Shown: piece after piece, positions 17,328-22,381 of the stretch
Numbering within the stretch: the first letter of the stretch is position 1
Layout: every line of letters starts with the position of its first letter
Program-made: the position numbers and the translations under genes
Notes under the pieces: generated by a model
Told to the model about the DNA's origin: nothing
The model's database searches: none
What the model saw: the letters and a program-made list of their open reading frames with translations, nothing else
Source: a virus
Virus record (IMG/VR): IMGVR_UViG_3300025282_002284
Span: 1-22,381 of that record
Length of the DNA: 22,381 nucleotides
Reading direction: 5' to 3' (one strand)

Positions 17328-20300
17328 CTAGTAGAGTTGTGCTCTGCGAGCCTCCTCGGCCCGCTCCCTGGCTCGCTTGGCAAGCATACGCTTCAGGTTC
17401 ATGATAAGCTCTGCCTGCTCCCTCTCACCCGGAGCCATTGTAGCAATCACTTCCTCTGGCAGGTAGACGTTCCGGAATGTTTTGCCGCCCGGTATCTCCA
17501 GGATAGCTTCCTCGGCAGCCTCTCTAAGCAGAGCCTCCTGTGTCCTCGGTGGCAGATCGCTCACCCGGAAGCCTGTGCCCAGGTTCGCCATCGTACCAAG
17601 CACACCCTTCCGTGGGTCGGTCAGTGTTCTAGCTGTGGTCAGGAACCTGGAGAAGGGACTGTTGAGCATCAGGTGCTCGAAGGTCTGGTTGACCAGAGGA
17701 TCAACCCTGCCCGTCCTCTGCCCCGTCATCAGGTCACTGATGTTAGCCATGGTCCTGCCCATGGTCGGGTCCAGGTCAGTCAGCGGACGTCCGCCCATCG
17801 GACCCTTCTGGAAGAACGTCTGTCCCGTGGCTGTCTCACCAAGGAACTTGAGCATGGGGTTGAGGCGAGATGCCGTCTCCATCAAGGGGTTCGTGAGGAC
17901 CTCTCCGCCCGTGGTGGGCATGAAGGTGAACGGGTCCATGGACATCAGGTCCAGGGTTGTCAGGTATCTAGGATCACCTTTCGGACCCTGCATCATTTCC
18001 GGCAGCTCAACAGCCATTGACTGTTGCAGGTACTCTGGGAGAGGACGTGTCTGGTCGCCCTTCAGGTGGCGGGTGCCGCGCACCACCTTCGCCAGCCTTC
18101 CACCAGGTCGTTCCGCCAGCTCCTTGATTACGAAGGGCATCTGCCTGCTGGAGAACTTGTAGAATGGGAACAGTCTCTGAGCTATCTCCCTCTCGAACGC
18201 CGTGTATGCCTTGGACGAGTAGTCCACCTGCGCTGCATTGATCCGCTTCATGGCTGCCGCCGGGTCAATGCCACGCCTCAACGACTCGATGAACGGGGTC
18301 AGTCGGTTGAGGTCCTCAACGTACTGGCCCAGCATTTCACCGGCAGCCGATGGACCGTACCCGGACACAGCCCTGCCGCTGACACCACGCTGCTCTGTCA
18401 GCATGGACCTGACATTCAGAGGGCCACTAGCTTCCGGAACCTTCTTACCAAAACCGAACCACGTTCCTATCATTTCGGGAATCGTCGCAGGCGCGTCCGT
18501 GCCGCCAATACCACCGACGTATCTGCCGCCAATCCCCTCCGTCAACGCCTCGCCCGTCACATCGTCTACGTTCGAGACAGCACCAGCCCGCTCGAACACC
18601 TCGCCCATCTGACGCTTGGGAGACTGGACATAATACATCTCGCGTATCAGGTCCGTTGCAACCTCGTCGTTCAAGGCCCTGGTTTCCACGCCCCTTGCAA
18701 GCCTGTCCGCGTGCATCCTCCGCACAGCGGCGAGGCCCGATGCGCCCTCCATCACCCCGCCCTTGGCGACGTGCCTCGCTGTTAGTAGTGCTCCAGGCAT
18801 ACGGTGCAGCTCCACCAGCCCGGCCACCCAGTTCCTGATCTGTCCGGAGATGCCGTTGCGTGTATGGAACGCCAGCCACGGTGCGGTCAGCATCCCCTTT
18901 ATCATGTTAGTAGCACTGTCAAAGCTCTTGGCAATCTCGCCAACGACCTCGGGATTCCTGAACGACTGGTGGAACCGGGTCAGGTCGTCCGCCAAGTCAG
19001 CAGGAACGTGCATCTTTGAGATTTCCCTGATGACCTTCGACATTTCCTCCGGGTCATCGACGTGCCTGCCCATCAGCTTGGCTATCTTCTGGTAAACCTC
19101 AGCCCCTTCTCCTGTCTCCTTGACGAACCGGGTAGACTTCAGCTTCAGCGACGAAACCAACTCGCTGACCGTCTTGCTCCCCTCGCTGGTCGCTGTTGTG
19201 GCCTTGGAGGCGAGGGTCCTGACGGCTGCCTTGGTGCTCTCGATGTAGTCATTGAACGTACTGACACGACGGGTCAGGGCACTGACCGGATCAACGTAGA
19301 TGCCAGCCTGCATCATGTCCGGGTCCATCCCCTTCATCCATTGCGCCAGCTCCTCCCACCTGTTTGCCTGGCTGGCTCCCGCTACCACCTCAGTGATCAC
19401 CTCTCCCGTCGCCGGGTCCCTGGTGAACGAGGTGGTCTTCATCTCCTCAAAAATATCGTCAGCCAGATGCCCCCAGCGGTCACCAAGATGCTGTGCCGCA
19501 TCGTCCATCTTGCCTGTCTCAAGGAGACGGGACAGGTGCGGGTCCTGTGTCATCTCCCTGAGTGCGCCTGTGCCGGACTCCTCGAACCCTCGGGTGAACG
19601 CCACTCTCCCCGCAAGGTGAGGGTCCGCCCCGTACAGGGGGCCACGGGAACCGGCGGCCTCGGCACCCTCTTTCGCCACCAGCCTGGCGAAGTATTCTTC
19701 GGGAGCTATGAACTCATCTATATCGTCCAATCGCCTCTGGGCTGCATCAATGGCCATTGACCTGTCCAGAGACTCCACGGTCGGGAACGCGCCTGGAGGC
19801 AGCGCCCCCGGTAGTTCCTCGGCTGCCGCTAAAGCCTTCTCGGCATCTACTCTGCGCGCTAATTGCTCTGAGGCTTCATGGCCGTACAGCTCCATGAAGT
19901 TGGCACCCCACTCGTCCGCATCACCCTTCATTGAGCCGAGGGTTTTCCGGACGCTTGCCACCATGTCGAAAGTTTCCTGGCTGATGCCTTTCGTCAGCAG
20001 CAAATCCTCTGGCATTTCCATCAGCTTGTATGTCGCCGTGACCACGTCCGGGTGAGACATCAACGCCCTGTCGGTATCCCTCGTGAGGGACTTCAGGGCA
20101 TCCTTGTCGAAGCCCTTGGTCATCAACGCCCCGGTGTCAGGGTCGGTGTACCTGACCCATGCCTGTCCGGTGTCCTCGATCTTAAGAACCTTGGCATTGG
20201 CGGGAAGGTCGAGACCTGATACCCAGTCCCCCTCGATGGGTATTCCTTCCTCCAGCCCTGCCCTCATCTCATGGAGAGGACGTTCAAAATCATGAACCAG

Positions 20301-21344
20301 CTCAAGGTCTTCCAGGTTCCTGCCAAGCACCGTCTCCATCTCGCTGCCGGCTTCCCTGCCGAGCACCTCTGCCTGGACCTTCTTGTCATACAGTGCCTGA
20401 GCGGTTTTCTGCCCAGCCTCCGTTGTCGTGTCCATCACGCTGGGCCTGAACAGCCTGCTCAAAGCCCGGCCAGCACCCGTCTTGTATCTCAGGTGATTGC
20501 CGAACGCATCCAGCACTGCGTCAGCCCGCTTCCCTGTAAACGGTATGGGTGGCGCACCCATGTGCAGGGCAGGCATGCCCGGAGCCTTCCACCGGGCGAA
20601 GCTGCCTACTGGGTCGTAAAGGATATCGTCAAGGTTCTGTCCTACGTCAGTAGCGGCTTCCGAGAACAGCTTACGCTGCCCAATTGCAACTTCCCCCTGC
20701 CTCGCCAAGTCCGAACCGGCGTCCATCATCTCGTCGGAATACTTCATCATGTCAAACGGAGTCACCTCGCTGCGTGCCTGGCGGGCACCAATCTGGGTGA
20801 CTTCATCAAACGCTTCCGATAAAGTCTTGCCGCTTTTCTCAGCAGTCTCTCTCGCTGTCCACGCTGCTGCCTCCATAGCCGCATCATCCATTCCGGCCAC
20901 AGATTTCCTGGTGGCAACCTTGGCTATGTCGTCCCACTTGCCCATGTGCTTCACCACCTGCCCCCCCTTGGTGGCAGCACTAGCCCCAAGAGACAGGTAG
21001 GTCAGCGGGTCAAGCAGCACCTCCGCTGCGAAGCCTGTCAGACCCGGCGTCCACCCGGATTCGTCCCTGTCAAATCCGAACAGCTCTTGACCGGATGTCC
21101 TGCCCTCCTGGCTGGTCCAGTTCCACGGCAGTAGCTGGTCAAGAGGATTCTCCAGAGCGAGGATGTCACGAACCATGGACCCCGGAATGTCCAGTATGTT
21201 CGCTGCACCTGTCAGCCCACTGATGCCACGCTGCACCAGTGACCTGTTGATCTCCTCCTCCTCCCAAGGAGCGAGATCACGGTCCTCCATGTGGCGGGCC
21301 GATCTACCAAGAGTGGGGAGCGTTGGGAGTATGGGGAGTCGCAT
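17328..21344 (-). CDS. Very large virion-type protein (1338 aa, polyvalent/internal virion protein-like)
   Basis: 1338 aa, mostly helical and Ala/Glu/Arg-rich. Near the N-terminus GLTGFAAEVLLDPLTYLSLG (about 101-120) is a hydrophobic segment seen in large phage internal virion proteins. At about 815-850 APWLAFHTRNGISGQIRNWV and at about 1030-1075 AQVDYSSKAYTAFEREIAQR followed by LFPFYKFSSRQMPF resemble segments of phage large polyvalent proteins that precede a Phe/Pro-rich membrane-type region. These proteins are thought to be carried in the virion and ejected with DNA. No enzyme motif recognised. The start is uncertain: ATG 21344 is 2 nt after the previous stop with only GGGTAG upstream; Met19 is an alternative. 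Confidence 0.75.
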   Translation of the reverse strand: MRLPILPTLPTLGRSARHMEDRDLAPWEEEEINRSLVQRGISGLTGAANILDIPGSMVRDILALENPLDQLLPWNWTSQEGRTSGQELFGFDRDESGWTPGLTGFAAEVLLDPLTYLSLGASAATKGGQVVKHMGKWDDIAKVATRKSVAGMDDAAMEAAAWTARETAEKSGKTLSEAFDEVTQIGARQARSEVTPFDMMKYSDEMMDAGSDLARQGEVAIGQRKLFSEAATDVGQNLDDILYDPVGSFARWKAPGMPALHMGAPPIPFTGKRADAVLDAFGNHLRYKTGAGRALSRLFRPSVMDTTTEAGQKTAQALYDKKVQAEVLGREAGSEMETVLGRNLEDLELVHDFERPLHEMRAGLEEGIPIEGDWVSGLDLPANAKVLKIEDTGQAWVRYTDPDTGALMTKGFDKDALKSLTRDTDRALMSHPDVVTATYKLMEMPEDLLLTKGISQETFDMVASVRKTLGSMKGDADEWGANFMELYGHEASEQLARRVDAEKALAAAEELPGALPPGAFPTVESLDRSMAIDAAQRRLDDIDEFIAPEEYFARLVAKEGAEAAGSRGPLYGADPHLAGRVAFTRGFEESGTGALREMTQDPHLSRLLETGKMDDAAQHLGDRWGHLADDIFEEMKTTSFTRDPATGEVITEVVAGASQANRWEELAQWMKGMDPDMMQAGIYVDPVSALTRRVSTFNDYIESTKAAVRTLASKATTATSEGSKTVSELVSSLKLKSTRFVKETGEGAEVYQKIAKLMGRHVDDPEEMSKVIREISKMHVPADLADDLTRFHQSFRNPEVVGEIAKSFDSATNMIKGMLTAPWLAFHTRNGISGQIRNWVAGLVELHRMPGALLTARHVAKGGVMEGASGLAAVRRMHADRLARGVETRALNDEVATDLIREMYYVQSPKRQMGEVFERAGAVSNVDDVTGEALTEGIGGRYVGGIGGTDAPATIPEMIGTWFGFGKKVPEASGPLNVRSMLTEQRGVSGRAVSGYGPSAAGEMLGQYVEDLNRLTPFIESLRRGIDPAAAMKRINAAQVDYSSKAYTAFEREIAQRLFPFYKFSSRQMPFVIKELAERPGGRLAKVVRGTRHLKGDQTRPLPEYLQQSMAVELPEMMQGPKGDPRYLTTLDLMSMDPFTFMPTTGGEVLTNPLMETASRLNPMLKFLGETATGQTFFQKGPMGGRPLTDLDPTMGRTMANISDLMTGQRTGRVDPLVNQTFEHLMLNSPFSRFLTTARTLTDPRKGVLGTMANLGTGFRVSDLPPRTQEALLREAAEEAILEIPGGKTFRNVYLPEEVIATMAPGEREQAELIMNLKRMLAKRARERAEEARRAQLY

Positions 21345-21346
21345 GT

Positions 21347-22381
21347 CTACCCTGTCAGTGGGCCTGGACGGGGAGCTTGACCTGTGGCTGAATCCCTGTC
21401 ATCAGCACCATGCCACCATCTCCATTCTTCACCGGACTGGGGACCCAGTCCCGCCCTCGCGGCCTTGTCTCTCGGAACCCAATGCTTCGCCCTAAGATGA
21501 TTGGCGTTACTCGACTCCCACGACCTCTTTCTCTCCGGACTGTTGATTCCGTAGTGCCAGTCATCGGGATCCTCTCCCGCCGGAGCTTCCATTTTGTAGA
21601 ATTCTCTTAGTTCTTCTTTGGTGTAGTTACTATAATTCCTTACTGCCCAATCCGCCCATGATGTACTATCGGCACCAAGCCAGTGTTCATCTTTCCATTT
21701 GTCGCTATATAAATCACGCAGCAAGTTGTGCTCATCTGATGGGTTAGCTCGCATCTGTCCTATTAGTCTCTGTCGTCTTCTGCCGGAGTCACCGTCAGGT
21801 CCCTGGTCAAACTCGGGCGCATTCATTACAGCCTCCTGCCGTGCCCATCCACGGTCGTTCGCATAGCCTTCCGGGACCGCTGCGGTTGTAGTGGCTGGCG
21901 TGGCTGGTGTGGCTGGTGTGGCTGGTGTGGTTATCGACGACATGAGAGAAGGTGGCCCCGGTGGCCCCTCCCGGATTAGTCTGTCTCTTTCCTTTTTAGC
22001 TGCCGTGATTTGATTCGGGGTGGAGCGTCCGTCTTTGTTGTCGATAATACCTTGCTGAACAGCGATGGCCTGGTCATGACGTTTCTCTCGTCCCGCCGCC
22101 AGCTTTGCTTCCGCTGCCGCATCCTTGTCTTCCGTTCTCTCGCCCGCCCTCGTTTTGATTGCGGCCTCAGCTCTCTTATCCTCTACGTTCCACCTGTGTA
22201 GCTGCGCCTGCCACTTCTTCTCTGACTGCACCTCGGCCTTGTCGCCGCGCCGTGTCGCCTCCGCCTCCTTCCTCACTGATTCCTGGTATTGAAGTTTCCT
22301 CCACTCCTCATCACTCCGGCGGTCCTCGCGATAACCTGACAGCCTATCTCTTTGCAGGCCAAGGGTTGCCCTCTGGTACTC
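21347..22381 (-). CDS. Coiled-coil structural-type protein, open at the right edge
   Basis: The frame is open from 22381, adding 35 codons before the GTG at 22276, so the gene is partial (at least 344 aa). The N-terminal visible half is a charged helix (Glu, Lys, Arg, Ala-rich), strongly coiled-coil-like. A repeat PATPATPATPAT, encoded by 9-bp tandem repeats at 21893-21928, forms a hinge. The C-terminal half is Trp-, Asp- and Arg-rich. It lies directly ahead of the large virion-type gene, as virion assembly or internal proteins do. No family recognised. Confidence 0.6.
   Translation of the reverse strand, partial: EYQRATLGLQRDRLSGYREDRRSDEEWRKLQYQESVRKEAEATRRGDKAEVQSEKKWQAQLHRWNVEDKRAEAAIKTRAGERTEDKDAAAEAKLAAGREKRHDQAIAVQQGIIDNKDGRSTPNQITAAKKERDRLIREGPPGPPSLMSSITTPATPATPATPATTTAAVPEGYANDRGWARQEAVMNAPEFDQGPDGDSGRRRQRLIGQMRANPSDEHNLLRDLYSDKWKDEHWLGADSTSWADWAVRNYSNYTKEELREFYKMEAPAGEDPDDWHYGINSPERKRSWESSNANHLRAKHWVPRDKAARAGLGPQSGEEWRWWHGADDRDSATGQAPRPGPLTG
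21893..21928. repeat. Four tandem 9-bp repeats (Pro-Ala-Thr hinge)
   Basis: GGCTGGCGT followed by three GGCTGGTGT units. On the minus strand they encode Thr-Pro-Ala repeats. Copy number is likely to vary by slippage. Confidence 0.85.

Noticed and set aside
17337-20822. Several plus-strand ORFs of 180-253 aa
   Set aside because: All lie opposite the single 1338-aa minus frame and share no motifs with known proteins.
21893-21928. CRISPR-like repeat
   Set aside because: The units are contiguous 9-bp tandem repeats with no spacers and lie inside a coding frame.

Overview
The window looks like part of a tailed double-stranded DNA bacteriophage (Caudoviricetes) or prophage. Genes are tightly packed, often overlapping by 1-4 nt. 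There is a phage-type recombination set (Rad52-like annealing protein, Gp157-like protein, SF2 helicase, RusA-type resolvase), a holin-like membrane protein, a very large virion-type protein and an XRE-type repressor. No rRNA, tRNA or CRISPR array was seen. The host cannot be named. A CsrA homologue points to a host from a CsrA-bearing bacterial group, which is inference.

Layout. (1) 1-357: ambiguous strand, probably the 5' part of a minus-strand gene leaving the left edge. (2) 358-491: a strong hairpin and no gene. (3) 492-8448, plus strand: a small membrane protein, a DUF6744-like protein, a MoxR-type AAA+ ATPase paired with a VWA/metallopeptidase-like protein, a double zinc-finger protein, a Cys-rich protein, a 220-nt structured non-coding gap (5335-5557), seven short tightly coupled accessory genes, and a serine recombinase. 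(4) 8433-11445, minus strand: nuclease, virion/lysis-type small proteins, a secreted trypsin-like protease with a collagen-like stretch, a holin-like protein and a second membrane protein. A candidate antisense small RNA is encoded on the plus strand at about 10937-11003. (5) 11412-16742, minus strand: early/recombination operon from a good sigma70-type promoter (16755-16783). In transcription order it holds a basic protein, CsrA, Rad52-like protein, two small proteins, Gp157, a ParB/KorB-like protein, a helicase with a C-terminal DUF3820, and RusA broken by an in-frame TGA. (6) 16824-17152: control region with the XRE repressor, its operator dyad and near-leaderless promoter, and two hairpins that probably end the structural operon. 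(7) 17176-22381, minus strand: end of the structural operon, with a 45-aa Lys-rich protein, a 1338-aa virion-type protein and a coiled-coil protein open at the right edge.

The most unusual signals are: a phage CsrA homologue together with a compact two-hairpin RNA whose loops carry ANGGA motifs and which lies antisense to the holin leader; a dispersed 13-15 bp DNA repeat family (GGGGTTTGGACGAC / AGGGGTTACGACA) on both strands, including a near-perfect inverted pair at 11051-11091; the MoxR-VWA pair; and the interrupted RusA gene. All functional statements rest on reading motifs by eye; no database search was run.
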